Part shown: one piece after another, positions 40,516-49,496 of the stretch
Numbering within the stretch: position 1 is the first letter of the stretch
Layout: each line of letters opens with the position of its first letter
Source of the DNA: Meridianimarinicoccus marinus
GTDB taxonomy: Bacteria; Pseudomonadota; Alphaproteobacteria; Rhodobacterales; Rhodobacteraceae
Direction: 5' to 3'
Length of the DNA stretch: 64,000 bases
Assembly: GCF_040689105.1 (NCBI RefSeq)
Contig: NZ_JBFBVU010000008.1
Span: 62,001-126,000 of the forward strand
Notes under the pieces: model-generated
The model's input: only the letters and a program-made list of their open reading frames with translations
Told to the model about the DNA's origin: nothing
Databases searched by the model: none
Translations under genes and position numbers: made by a program

Positions 40516-43500
40516 TCAGACCAGAACGCTGACTTCCTCGGCACCGTTGTACAGCGTGATGGCATAGCCGCCGCCCGCCGCGCTGACGTCGATCCAGTCC
40601 TCGCTGTCCAGCGCCAGCAACTCGGCGGCCGATGTGGCGAACACCTTGGTCGGGCCGAAAAAGTTGAACTGCAACCGGTCGGCCTGCGCGAAGTCCAGAT
40701 CGGTCACCACATGGGCATCGCCATCCTGCATCCGCCGGGCATCGAAGACGAAAGTATCGGCGCCTTCGTTGCCGGTGGCGGTGTCCTGTCCGAACCGCAG
40801 CCGCACGGTGTCGTCGCCCGCGCCGCCCTGCAGGGTGTCATCCTGCCGCCAGCCCGCCAGGTTCAGCGGCGTGGCATTGGCAATGGTCAGCCGCGCCACC
40901 AGCGGATCATGGTCCGACGCCCGCGCCGATGTTTCGGCGAACTCCGAATTCACATGCACCGCGTCGAACTCGGCCCCCGCCTGCAAGCCGCCGCTGACAA
41001 GGATGTGGTCCAGCGACTGGCTGTTGCCCTGGAAGCCATAGCTGTAGCGTTCGACCTCGGGCAGGGTCTCGGTCAGGTTGTACAGCACCTGCTCGGGCAC
41101 ATCGATCGGATCCTTGGCGGGATCGCCCGCATCCAGCGTCTGGCTGCCTTCGATGATCTTCAGCGGCGAGATGAACTCGAACTCGTTCATGTCGCCCAGA
41201 ACCAAAACATGGGCCGCCGGATCGCCCGCCAGCACGGTGTCGACGAAATCATTGACCTCCTGCGCCTGCGCCCGGCGTTCGTCGAGCGAGCCGTTGACGG
41301 TGATGTCCTCCTGCCGCGCCGCAAAATCCTGCGAGGTGCCCATGATCGGGGCGGAGCCGCCCTTGGACGACAGGTGGTTGTTCACCACGGTCACGGTTTC
41401 ACCGTTGAAGGTGAAATCGGCGGCCAGCGGCAGCCGCGCCCCGTCAAAGGTCTGCCCCGGCGCCTGGCTGCCCACCGCCTGCACCGAACCCGCCACCAGA
41501 TCAACCCGCGCGTCTTTGTACAGGAAGGCGGTGCGGATGTTGCCACCCGGGAAGCCGCCGGACTGATCCTCGCCGATGAAGGTGTTGTCGATGAAGCTGT
41601 AGGTCGGCCCGCCCGCCGCGGTGATTGCATCCACCAGCATCTGCAAGGTCACATCGGCCGAGGTCACCCCGGTGCCGGTGCCGCCCAGGGTGCCGTTGTT
41701 GTCCTGCACCTCCTGCAGACCGATGATGTCGGGCGCGCCCAGGTTGGCCACGATCTGTGCCGCGATGGCGTCGAACCGACCGTCGGCCACATCGGCATCG
41801 CCATCGGTGTCCTCGGGATCGAGGTTCAGCACGTTGTAGCTGGCCACCGTCAACTGGTCTTCCGATCCGGTCAGCGACGTGGTTTCTGCCGTCAGCCCCG
41901 ACGCGGTGATCTGCGGGGTGAAATCGGCGGTCGGGTAGATCTCGAAATTGCCGAAGCCATAGCCCATGACCCCGGTCACATCGCCCAGCAGCGCGCCGGT
42001 GTCGACCTGCGGGAAGGCGAAACTGAAGATGCCGCTGTCCTCGTCGATCTGGATCTTCTCGGGGTTGAAGTCATCGGCGGCGATGTTCAGCGTATCACGC
42101 GCGCTCAGCCCGGTGGCACCGGCCCCCTGATCGACCACGGCGAAGATCTCGCCGAAGCGGTTGGTGCCGCTGACCGCCAGCAGATCCTGCGCGGTGACCA
42201 GCATGCCCTCCAGGCTTTCGAAGAAGTCGATGCCATCCTGATCCGGGTCGAAGCTGCCAAAGGCGTCGTCGTCGAAGGTGCCGGTCACCGGCACCCGTCC
42301 GCCCTGCCCGATCACCGTGGCAGCGGGCAGCACATTGCCGCTGCTTTGCAGGGTGATCGACGGGCTGGACAGTTGCGTGGTGGACAGGTTGCCCGACCCG
42401 CTGCCGCCCGGCGTGAATTCTGATACCGTGCCCGAAACGTTCAGCGCATCGCCGACCGAGACCCCCGGCGCGCTGCCGGTAAAGACGAACAGCGCATCCG
42501 AGGTCGCCACATCGCCATCGCCCGCCGCGTCCTGCAGGTAGAACCCGTTGGTGTCCACCGCCGTCACGATGCCCGAGGTCATCACCGCCGCCCCCACGAT
42601 GGGGGAGGTATGGGCCTTACCCTGGATGTCGTAGATCGCGGTCACGACCGGCCCGGTGCCGCCGCCGCCGGTGTAGCTGGGATTGACCCCGCCGAAACTG
42701 TTGATGGCCGAAGTCGGATTGCTGTCAAAGTCCGACCCGGACAGAACCGTGCCATCCAGCGCGATCACATCGCCGCCATCGGGGTCGTTCAGCGCGTACC
42801 AGTCGTCGGTGGTGCCATCGCGGAAGATCAGCTTGGGCTCATCCCCGGTATAGGTAAAGTCCGCCCCGCCCAGGGCCGCGCCTTGCACAAAGGCCTCGTC
42901 AGCGGCACTGTCGGGCACGCCGATGGCGTCCAGAACATTGCCGAAGATCGACGCATTGGCGCCGGTGAAACTGTCCCCGACATTGGCCGTGGCGGTGTCA
43001 TCGCTCAGCACCAGCGTGAAGCTGGGGTTTTCCAGATCGGGAATGCTGACGGTCAGCAGGCCGTTGCCGTCAAACGTGCCGGAAATCGCGGCCTTGCGGT
43101 CGACCGACTGCGGCAACCCACTGTCGGCCTCGATCGAATACAGGAAACCCGAGAAACTGGCGCCCGCCACCCCCTTGAGTTCGACCGATGCGGTGGCCGG
43201 GTCGCTGCCGAAAGGATTGGGCTCGATCTCGTTGATGATGGCGATGCCGCCGGTGCCCTGTGTCGGGTTGGGTGTGCCGAAGGTGGTGCCGACCAGCGGG
43301 CTGACGTCGAACAGGCTGGGGTCAACCGAATTGCCGTCGATGTCGATGACTTCGCCAAAGTCGGGGTCGTTGACCGCGAACCACGCGCGCGACACGCCAT
43401 CGCGGAAGATCAGCTTGGGCTCATCGCCTGTATAGGCGAAATCCGCCCCGCCCAGGGCCGCGCCCTGCACGAAGGCTTCATCGGCGGTGCTGTCGGGCAT

Positions 43501-43833
43501 GCCGATGGCGTCCAGCACATTGCCAAAGATCGACGCATTGGCCCCGGTATAGCTGTCCCCGACATTGGCTGTGGCCGTGGCGTCGGTCAGCACCAGCGTG
43601 AAGCTGGGATTTTCCAGATCCGGGATGCTGACGCTCAGCAGGCCGTTCACATCGAAGGTGCCCGAGATGGCGGCTTTCCGGTCAACGGATTGCGGCAAGG
43701 CAAAATCAGCTTCGATCGAATAAAGAAAACCGGAGAAACTGCTGCCCGGCGTGCCCAGGATCTCGACCATCACATTGGCCGGGTCGCTGCCGAAAGGGTT
43801 GGGTTCAATTTCGTTGATCAGAACGGTTGGCAT
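40516..43833 (-). CDS. Secreted ExeM/NucH-type endonuclease with RTX C-terminus
   Basis: 1105 residues from MPTVLINEIEPNPFG; this ATG has a GAGGAG ribosome site, unlike the in-frame start 13 codons upstream. Residues about 1-395 are two copies of a 195-residue domain, each beginning INEIEPNPFGSDPA. An OB-fold-like region (about 400-560, DIQGKAHTSPIVGAA) follows. Then comes an endonuclease/exonuclease/phosphatase domain (about 655-980) with VASYNVLNLD, IIGLQEVQDN, VVNNHLSSKGG, LVLGDMNEFE and RASDHDPLVARL. The tail (about 990-1105) has RTX-like GGAGDDTVRL and a type I secretion-like end. No N-terminal signal peptide is seen. It likely degrades extracellular DNA for nutrients or biofilm release. 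Confidence 0.9.
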   Translation of the reverse strand: MPTVLINEIEPNPFGSDPANVMVEILGTPGSSFSGFLYSIEADFALPQSVDRKAAISGTFDVNGLLSVSIPDLENPSFTLVLTDATATANVGDSYTGANASIFGNVLDAIGMPDSTADEAFVQGAALGGADFAYTGDEPKLIFRDGVSRAWFAVNDPDFGEVIDIDGNSVDPSLFDVSPLVGTTFGTPNPTQGTGGIAIINEIEPNPFGSDPATASVELKGVAGASFSGFLYSIEADSGLPQSVDRKAAISGTFDGNGLLTVSIPDLENPSFTLVLSDDTATANVGDSFTGANASIFGNVLDAIGVPDSAADEAFVQGAALGGADFTYTGDEPKLIFRDGTTDDWYALNDPDGGDVIALDGTVLSGSDFDSNPTSAINSFGGVNPSYTGGGGTGPVVTAIYDIQGKAHTSPIVGAAVMTSGIVTAVDTNGFYLQDAAGDGDVATSDALFVFTGSAPGVSVGDALNVSGTVSEFTPGGSGSGNLSTTQLSSPSITLQSSGNVLPAATVIGQGGRVPVTGTFDDDAFGSFDPDQDGIDFFESLEGMLVTAQDLLAVSGTNRFGEIFAVVDQGAGATGLSARDTLNIAADDFNPEKIQIDEDSGIFSFAFPQVDTGALLGDVTGVMGYGFGNFEIYPTADFTPQITASGLTAETTSLTGSEDQLTVASYNVLNLDPEDTDGDADVADGRFDAIAAQIVANLGAPDIIGLQEVQDNNGTLGGTGTGVTSADVTLQMLVDAITAAGGPTYSFIDNTFIGEDQSGGFPGGNIRTAFLYKDARVDLVAGSVQAVGSQAPGQTFDGARLPLAADFTFNGETVTVVNNHLSSKGGSAPIMGTSQDFAARQEDITVNGSLDERRAQAQEVNDFVDTVLAGDPAAHVLVLGDMNEFEFISPLKIIEGSQTLDAGDPAKDPIDVPEQVLYNLTETLPEVERYSYGFQGNSQSLDHILVSGGLQAGAEFDAVHVNSEFAETSARASDHDPLVARLTIANATPLNLAGWRQDDTLQGGAGDDTVRLRFGQDTATGNEGADTFVFDARRMQDGDAHVVTDLDFAQADRLQFNFFGPTKVFATSAAELLALDSEDWIDVSAAGGGYAITLYNGAEEVSVLV
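42650..43818 (-). repeat. Duplicated 195-residue domain in the nuclease gene
   Basis: Two in-frame copies with a period of about 590 bases (43818-43233 and 43247-42650). Shared landmarks are INEIEPNPFGSDPA, FSGFLYSIEAD, LPQSVDRKAAISGTFD, VSIPDLENPSFTLVL and ADEAFVQGAALGGADF. The high identity over most of the length points to a fairly recent internal duplication. The fold is probably a beta-sandwich of the lamin-tail or similar type; that is only a guess. Confidence 0.85.
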
Positions 43834-43971
43834 CGTGAATCTCCTCAAGGGCAATTGGTCTGCCGGTGACATTCATTAGTGCTGTGCCGTCACTATGACC
43901 GCAATTTTAACCTTCTGTGAAGATTTCGCGTGAAGTTTTCCACACGGCACCGGCGTGCCGCCAAAACCCGA
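43834..43971. promoter_or_regulatory. Promoter/leader region of the nuclease gene
   Basis: 138 bases holding, on the minus strand, a hairpin GGCAC-gccg-GTGCC just after the SMP-30 stop. An AT-richer stretch TCACAGAAGGTTAAAATT (a possible -10 in TAAAAT) and the GAGGAG ribosome site of the nuclease follow. Confidence 0.4.
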
Positions 43972-44850
43972 TCAGCGGCGATAGGTGCCCGTGGGCATTC
44001 CCTTGACCGGGATATCCACCGCGTACAGCCCGCCGGCCTCGGGGGTCTTTTCCAGATCCTCGGCGCGCATGCCGATCCGGGCGGTGGTGATGAACAGCCG
44101 CTGCATCTTCATGCCGCCAATGGCACAGCAGGTCACATTCGGCACCGGCACCCGCACCGTCATGTCACGACCCCCGTCCGGCAGCCAGCGTTGCACCATT
44201 CCGCCGCCGAAAGCCGCGCTCCACAGCGCCCCCTCGGCATCCACGCAGGCACCATTGGGTACGCCCTCGCCCGGCTCCAGCGTCGCGAAAATGCGCGGGT
44301 CGCGCGGGGTTCCGGTCACCGTGTCATAGTCATAGGCCAGGATGTCGGGGCCACGGCTGTCGGCGAAATACATCCGCGTGCCGTCGGGCGAAAAGGCGGT
44401 GGAATTGGCGCAGCCGACCCCGGTCAGGATCGTGTGCACCCGGCCCCGGCTGACCGACCAGACCGGGGTGACCGGCGCCATGCCGGGGGTGTGGATGCCG
44501 CCGATGATGAACCGGCCCTGCCGGTCCAGCCCGCCGTCGTTCATCCGGGTGTCGGGGTCGTCGGGCATATAGGGCTCGATCACCCGGCGCACACCGGAGC
44601 GCGGGTCCAGCCAGCACAGCGCATCCGCGAACCCCGCCAGCATGTTGCCATCCGGGGTGAAGGCGAAAGCGCACAACGGAGCGTCCAGCGCCACCTGCCG
44701 CACCGCCTCGCCGGTTTCGGCGGCCGACCACAGGGTGTTGCCCTCGATATCGGTCCAATAGACCCGGCGGGTCTGGCGGTGCCATTGCACCCCCTCGCCC
44801 AGCCCGGCCTCGCAGTCCACCAGCAGGCGCGCGTGCAGCGGTTCACTCAT
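43972..44850 (-). CDS. SMP-30/gluconolactonase family sugar lactonase
   Basis: 292 residues of the six-bladed beta-propeller SMP-30 family. It has CEAGLGEGVQWHRQTRRVYW at the N-terminus (metal-ligand glutamate), RMNDGGLDRQGRFIIGG with the NDG motif, and GANSTAF-like GVGCANSTAFSPDG. These enzymes hydrolyse sugar lactones to aldonic acids, such as L-arabinolactone to L-arabonate. It could therefore feed the sugar-acid dehydratase at 31 kb, although 9 kb separates them. The ATG giving MSEPLHARLLVD is preferred over a GTG three codons earlier. Confidence 0.88.
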   Translation of the reverse strand: MSEPLHARLLVDCEAGLGEGVQWHRQTRRVYWTDIEGNTLWSAAETGEAVRQVALDAPLCAFAFTPDGNMLAGFADALCWLDPRSGVRRVIEPYMPDDPDTRMNDGGLDRQGRFIIGGIHTPGMAPVTPVWSVSRGRVHTILTGVGCANSTAFSPDGTRMYFADSRGPDILAYDYDTVTGTPRDPRIFATLEPGEGVPNGACVDAEGALWSAAFGGGMVQRWLPDGGRDMTVRVPVPNVTCCAIGGMKMQRLFITTARIGMRAEDLEKTPEAGGLYAVDIPVKGMPTGTYRR

Positions 44851-44984
44851 GGCAGCCACCCCCCGGAACGCGCTGATCCCAGGGCCGATGCCCGCGAAGT
44901 CATGATCTGCAGTCTGGCCAATCGGGTGTTCCGCGCTGTTTCCTGTGAATCAAGGATAGCCCCCTGACCCTGCCGGAACAAATA

Positions 44985-44997
44985 CCCCGCGCCGGGG
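44985..44997 (-). terminator. Terminator of the valine operon
   Basis: CCCCG-gcg-CGGGG on the minus strand followed by TATTTGTT, 11 bases after the mmsB stop. A small but well-placed intrinsic terminator. Confidence 0.6.
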
Positions 44998-45007
44998 TTC
45001 TGTCAAC

Positions 45008-45886
45008 CTAGCCCCGATCGCGCCCCTTCGCCGCAAAACGCGGCAGAAGCGCCGAGAAATCAAGCCCTTGACCGTTTTCATGTGTGACAAATGCATCATA
45101 TAGCTCGGTCGCGCGCTGGCCCATGGGGGTGTCGGCGTCCACCGCCTCGGCGGCCTGCTGGCTGAGTCGAAGATCCTTCAGCATCAATTCGGCCGCGAAT
45201 CCGGGCTTGTAGTCATTGTCCGCCGGCGACTGCGGACCCACCCCCGGCGCCGGGCAATAGGCGTTCATTGACCAGCTGTAGCCCGAGGAGGTCGAGACCA
45301 CATCGAACATCTTGCCCCGGTCCAGCCCAAGCTTGTCGGCCAGCGCGAAGGCCTCGCAGGTCACCGCCATGGTGGCGCCCAGGATCATGTTGTTGCAGAT
45401 CTTGGCGGCCTGCCCGGCACCCGAGGCGCCGCAATGCACGGCCTTCTGGCCCATGATGTCGAACAGCGGCGCGGCGATGGCGAAGGCCGCGTCTTTGCCG
45501 CCGACCATGAAGGTCAGCGTACCGGCCGCCGCACCCCCGATGCCGCCCGAGACCGGCGCGTCCAGTGCCAGCACGCCCTTGGCCTCGGCCTGTTCGGCCA
45601 CGGCGCGGGCGCTGTCCACGTCCACGGTCGAGCAATCCAGCAGCACCGAGCCTGCCGCCATGCCCGGCAGAACCTCGTCGGCCACGGCGCGCAGGATGGC
45701 GCCATTGGGCAGCATGGTGATGACCACCTCCTGCCCCTCGGCGGCGGCGGCGGCACTTTCGGCCTTTGCCACGCCGTCCGGCATGTCGGCCACAAGGTCA
45801 AAGCCGGTCACCGCGTGGCCTGCCTTCATCAGATTGGCCGCCATCGGCGCGCCCATGTTTCCAAGGCCAATGAACCCGATTTTCAT
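45008..45886 (-). CDS. mmsB: 3-hydroxyisobutyrate dehydrogenase
   Basis: 292 residues of the beta-hydroxyacid dehydrogenase family. It starts MKIGFIGLGNMGAPMAANL (NAD-binding), has DAPVSGGIGGAAAGTLTFMV as substrate-binding loop and CGASGAGQAAKICNNMIL with the catalytic lysine. The C-terminal KPGFAAELMLKDLRLSQQAA is typical. It oxidises 3-hydroxyisobutyrate to methylmalonate semialdehyde in valine breakdown. It is the last gene of a three-gene operon; the start overlaps the stop of the hydrolase gene (ATGA). The next enzyme, MmsA, is not in the window. Confidence 0.95.
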   Translation of the reverse strand: MKIGFIGLGNMGAPMAANLMKAGHAVTGFDLVADMPDGVAKAESAAAAAEGQEVVITMLPNGAILRAVADEVLPGMAAGSVLLDCSTVDVDSARAVAEQAEAKGVLALDAPVSGGIGGAAAGTLTFMVGGKDAAFAIAAPLFDIMGQKAVHCGASGAGQAAKICNNMILGATMAVTCEAFALADKLGLDRGKMFDVVSTSSGYSWSMNAYCPAPGVGPQSPADNDYKPGFAAELMLKDLRLSQQAAEAVDADTPMGQRATELYDAFVTHENGQGLDFSALLPRFAAKGRDRG

Positions 45887-46932
45887 GCCATCTCTTCCTT
45901 TTCGAATGTCAGGGCATCCTTGCCCAGCGGCATCAGCATCCGCACCACGTCCAACCCGCCCACGGCGTCGATCCCCTCATGACGCCAGCGCGGGGTGCGA
46001 TCCTTGTCGATGATCGCCGCGCGGATGCCTTCGATGAAATCGCCGTGCTCCATCGCGCGATGGGTAAAGCGGTATTCCAGATCCAGCGCCCGGCGGATGT
46101 CGCCCACACCGCGCAGACGATGCACCATTTCCACCGCACAGGCCACGGCCAGCGGCGAGTTTCGTTCCACCGCCTTCAGCGCCCCGGCGGCCCAGGCACC
46201 GCCATCGGCCACCAGCGACCGCTTGATGTCGCCGATGGTCTCGCCGCCGAAATGGGCGTTGATCTGATCCATCTGCGCGGCCAGCGTGCCCTCGGGGGCC
46301 TCGGTCCCGAAATCGTCCAGCACGGCGACATCGCCGGCATCCAACAGGGCGGCCACCAGATCGGGCCAGCGGTCCTGCGGCACGAAAACATCGGCAAAGC
46401 CTGCAAGGATCGCATCCGCCGGGCCCATGCGCGTGGCCGTGGTGCCCAGGTATTCGCCCAGCCGCCCCGGCGCATTGGCCAGGATCATCGAGCCGCCCAC
46501 ATCCGGCACCAGCCCGATGCCGACCTCGGGCATGGCGACCTGGCTGGTTTCGCCCACCACCCGGTGCGAGGCATGGCAGCCAACCCCGACCCCGCCGCCC
46601 ATGGTGAACCCCTGCATCAGGCTGACCACGGGCTTGGGGTATTCGTACATCTTGGCGTTCATGCGGTATTCGTCACGCCAGAACCTGCGGCCATAGGCGA
46701 AATCCCCGGCCCGCCCGGTGTCGTACATTTCTTGAATGTCGCCGCCGGCACAGAAGGCGCGGTCGCCCGCGGCGTCGATCAGCACCAGCGCCACGGCGTC
46801 ATCCTCGCGCCAGGCGTCCAGAGCGTCCTCGACCGCCAGACACATGTCATAGGTCAGCGCGTTCAGCGCCTTGGGCCGGTTGAAGGTCATGCGCCCGACC
46901 TTGCCCTCGACCCGGATCTCGATGTCGGCCAT
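45883..46932 (-). CDS. 3-hydroxyisobutyryl-CoA hydrolase (crotonase family)
   Basis: 349 residues, longer than the 260-residue hydratases and typical of the hydrolase branch. Markers are FCAGGDIQEMYDTG, SLMQGFTMGGGVGVGCHASH and the catalytic acid region MPEVGIGLVPDVGGSMIL. A C-terminal extension (DFIEGIRAAIIDKDRTPRW) is diagnostic of HIBCH-type proteins. It releases CoA from 3-hydroxyisobutyryl-CoA, which lies between isobutyryl-CoA dehydrogenation and the dehydrogenase step encoded on either side. Confidence 0.92.
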   Translation of the reverse strand: MADIEIRVEGKVGRMTFNRPKALNALTYDMCLAVEDALDAWREDDAVALVLIDAAGDRAFCAGGDIQEMYDTGRAGDFAYGRRFWRDEYRMNAKMYEYPKPVVSLMQGFTMGGGVGVGCHASHRVVGETSQVAMPEVGIGLVPDVGGSMILANAPGRLGEYLGTTATRMGPADAILAGFADVFVPQDRWPDLVAALLDAGDVAVLDDFGTEAPEGTLAAQMDQINAHFGGETIGDIKRSLVADGGAWAAGALKAVERNSPLAVACAVEMVHRLRGVGDIRRALDLEYRFTHRAMEHGDFIEGIRAAIIDKDRTPRWRHEGIDAVGGLDVVRMLMPLGKDALTFEKEEMA

Positions 46933-48077
46933 CAGCCGCGTGCCTCCAGAAGTTGCCGCGCGACGATCACGCGCATGATCTCGTTGGTGCCTTCCAGGAT
47001 CTGGTGCACCCGCAAATCGCGTACCAGCTTTTCAATCCCATAATCGGCCAGATAGCCATAGCCGCCGTGCAACTGAAGACACTGGTCGGCGACCCGGCTT
47101 CCGGTCTCGGTCACCAGTCGCTTGGCCATGGCGCAGAACTTGCTGGCATCGGGCGCGCCGCTGTCCAGCTTCCACGCCGCCTGCCGCAGGAAGGTGCGCG
47201 CCGCCTGCAACTCGATCTCCATGTCGGCCAGCCGGAACTGCAACGCCTGGAACTGGTCGATGGATTTGCCGAAGGCCTTGCGCTCGCCCATATAGGCCAG
47301 TGTCGCGTCCAGCGCCGCCTGCGCCCCGCCGATGCTGCAGGCCGAAATGTTCAGCCGCCCGCCGTCCAGCCCGGCCATGGCATAGCGAAAGCCCTTGCCC
47401 TCCTCGCCCAGCAGGTTGTGCGCGGGCACCGCCACATCATCCATCTGCACCTGCCGCGTCGGCTGGCTGCGCCACCCCATCTTGTCTTCCAGCCCGCCGA
47501 AACTCAGCCCCTCGGCGCCGTCCTCGATCAGCACCGTCGAGATGCCCTTCGGCCCGGCCTCGCCGGTGCGGCACATAACGATATAGGCATCCGAATAGCC
47601 ACCGCCCGAGATGAAGGCCTTGGTGCCGGTCACCCGGTATCCCTGATCGGTCTTCTCCGCCCGCGTCTTCAGCGCGGCAGCATCCGACCCCGACCCCGGT
47701 TCGGTCAGGCAATAGCTCAACACGGTGTCCATGGTCAGCGCCTTGGGCAGGACCCGCGCCTTCATCTCGTCGCTGCCGAACTTGTCGATCATCGCGGCGC
47801 ACATGTTGTGGATCGACAGGAAAGCCGCCACCGACGGGCAGGCCATCGACAGCGCCTCGAACACCAGCGTTGCATCCAGCCGCGTCAGGCCCGACCCACC
47901 CTGATCTTCCGAAACATACAACCCGCCAAAGCCAAGCGCGGCCAGTTCCGGCCACAGGTCCCTGGGGATGGTGCCGTCGGCTTCCCAGTCCCGCGCCTGC
48001 GGCGCGATACGCTCGGCGCCGAACTCCCGCGCCATGTCGAAAATAGCCTGCTGTTCCTCGCTGAGCGAAAAATCCAT
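46932..48077 (-). CDS. Isobutyryl-CoA dehydrogenase (acyl-CoA dehydrogenase)
   Basis: 381 residues. Family signatures are YCLTEPGSGSDAAALKTRAE and QLHGGYGYLADY, and the catalytic glutamate lies in ILEGTNEIMRVIVARQLL near the C-terminus. Placement before the 3-hydroxyisobutyryl-CoA hydrolase and dehydrogenase points to isobutyryl-CoA (valine route). The start MDFSLSEEQQAIFD is chosen because GGAGG lies 9 bases upstream; an in-frame ATG five codons earlier has no such site. Its stop and the next start share one base (TGATG). Confidence 0.92.
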   Translation of the reverse strand: MDFSLSEEQQAIFDMAREFGAERIAPQARDWEADGTIPRDLWPELAALGFGGLYVSEDQGGSGLTRLDATLVFEALSMACPSVAAFLSIHNMCAAMIDKFGSDEMKARVLPKALTMDTVLSYCLTEPGSGSDAAALKTRAEKTDQGYRVTGTKAFISGGGYSDAYIVMCRTGEAGPKGISTVLIEDGAEGLSFGGLEDKMGWRSQPTRQVQMDDVAVPAHNLLGEEGKGFRYAMAGLDGGRLNISACSIGGAQAALDATLAYMGERKAFGKSIDQFQALQFRLADMEIELQAARTFLRQAAWKLDSGAPDASKFCAMAKRLVTETGSRVADQCLQLHGGYGYLADYGIEKLVRDLRVHQILEGTNEIMRVIVARQLLEARG

Positions 48078-48429
48078 GACTGCCGCCTCCATTGCCGTGC
48101 GCGTTTATATACAGCCGTTCAATTAATCGCTGTCAAACGCCTTCTTGGCGGCGAATCCTCACAAACACTCGCGATTATAGCGGCCCGCGACACTTCGCGC
48201 GCCCCGCCCCGGCTGCCGACGCCCCTATCGGAATTATCCTTGAGACCCGCGTTGCTAGTGGCATACTTCCCGGCAATGGGGAAAAACCAAGGATTTTCAA
48301 GCGGCTTTTGTACGCGGCCTGTCTTAACGTGATGCCCTATGTCCTTTTACGACATGACGATGTCGTTTATGAACCTACCTGATCGGGCGCCAAATGCCTG
48401 ACTGGGAAAAAACCAACAGAGGAAGTTAC
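48078..48429. promoter_or_regulatory. Divergent promoter region, valine operon and betaine-type transporter
   Basis: 352 bases. Close to the dehydrogenase start is TTATATACAGCCGTTCAATT (48103-48122 region), partly similar to the dyad upstream of liuA. Close to the transporter is a perfect dyad ACGACAT-gacg-ATGTCGT (48349-48366), a good operator candidate. The middle (48160-48250) is GC-rich. An open frame of 96 codons crosses the region on the plus strand but has no homology-like features and is not called. Confidence 0.5.
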
Positions 48430-49401
48430 ATGACCAGAACCAAGACAACCCTGCTTACACTGCTCGCTGCAACCGGGCTGGCCAGCGCGGCCCATGCAGA
48501 CTGCGGCGAAGTGACAATCACCGAAATGAACTGGGCCTCCTCGGCCGTTGTGACCCATGTGTCCAAGTTCCTGATGGAACAGGGCTATGGCTGCAAGGTG
48601 GTCACGGTACCCTCCTCGACCACCCCGGCGCTGATCTCGGTGGCCGAAACCGGCACCCCCGAGATCGTCACCGAACTGTGGATCAACGGCACCCCCGCCT
48701 ATGACGACCTCTCGGCCGAGGGCAAGATCCTGACCATCGCCGACGTGCTGTCGGACGGCGGCATCGAAGGCTGGTGGGTGCCGCAGTACCTTGTGGACGA
48801 ACACCCCGAACTGGCCACCATCGAAGGCGTCCTGGCCAACCCCGACCTGGTCGGCGGCCGCTTCCACCAGTGCCCGGACGGCTGGGGCTGCAAGAACACC
48901 AACCTGGCGCATATCAACGCCTGGAACGTGGAAGACGCCGGCATCGAGATCTTCCAGCACGGCTCGGGCGAGACCATGGCGACCTCGATCGCGGCCGCCT
49001 TCGAAAGCAACGAACCCTGGCTGGGCTACTATTGGGCGCCGACCTCGATCCTGGGCAAATACCCGATGGTCAAGGTCGACTTCGGCGTCGAACACAAGCC
49101 CGACGTGTTCAAATGCTATGCCGATCCGGAGTGTCTGACCGACGAAAAGACCACCTATCCGGTGGGTCCGGTGAAAACCGTGGTCACCACCGATTTCGCC
49201 GAGACGTATCCCGAACTGCATGACCTGATGTCGAAAGTGTCGTTCACCAACGCGCAGATGGGCGAGATCCTGGCCTGGGCCGAGGAAAACCAGGCCTCCA
49301 GCGAAGAGGCCGCGGTCTACTTCCTGACCACCCAGTCCGACGTCTGGTCGCAGTGGGTCAACGACGCCGCCCGCGAAAAGCTGGCCGCCCTGATCCAGTA
49401 A
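48430..49401 (+). CDS. Quaternary-amine (glycine betaine/proline type) ABC transporter, substrate-binding protein
   Basis: 323 residues with a signal peptide (MTRTKTTLLTLLAATGLASA, cleavage near AHA-D) and the OpuAC/ProX fold. Aromatic residues likely to form the ligand cage are in TELWINGTPAYDD, GWWVPQYLVDE and WLGYYWAPTSILG. Two cysteine-containing segments (HQCPDGWGCKNTN and KCYADPECLTDE) could form disulfides. It differs clearly from ChoX in this window, so it probably binds a different compound such as glycine betaine, proline betaine or DMSP (inference). Confidence 0.9.
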   Translation: MTRTKTTLLTLLAATGLASAAHADCGEVTITEMNWASSAVVTHVSKFLMEQGYGCKVVTVPSSTTPALISVAETGTPEIVTELWINGTPAYDDLSAEGKILTIADVLSDGGIEGWWVPQYLVDEHPELATIEGVLANPDLVGGRFHQCPDGWGCKNTNLAHINAWNVEDAGIEIFQHGSGETMATSIAAAFESNEPWLGYYWAPTSILGKYPMVKVDFGVEHKPDVFKCYADPECLTDEKTTYPVGPVKTVVTTDFAETYPELHDLMSKVSFTNAQMGEILAWAEENQASSEEAAVYFLTTQSDVWSQWVNDAAREKLAALIQ

Positions 49402-49414
49402 GGCCATCGGATGC

Positions 49415-49443
49415 AAGGGGCGCCCTCACCGGCGCCCCTTTTT
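49415..49443 (+). terminator. Hairpin with T-run between binding protein and permease genes
   Basis: AAGGGGCGCC-ctcacc-GGCGCCCCTT-TTT, a 10-base perfect stem followed by T residues, 14 bases after the binding-protein stop. It should terminate most transcripts, giving excess binding protein over permease and ATPase. Confidence 0.85.
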
Positions 49444-49496
49444 CCGTTCCGGGCCCTGCCCCGGCCTTTCCGACCGCAACAAAGGACAATCTACCA

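Noticed and set aside
48092..48382. 96-codon plus-strand frame in the divergent promoter region
   Set aside because: No ribosome site, no conserved features, overlaps the dehydrogenase leader and the operator dyad.
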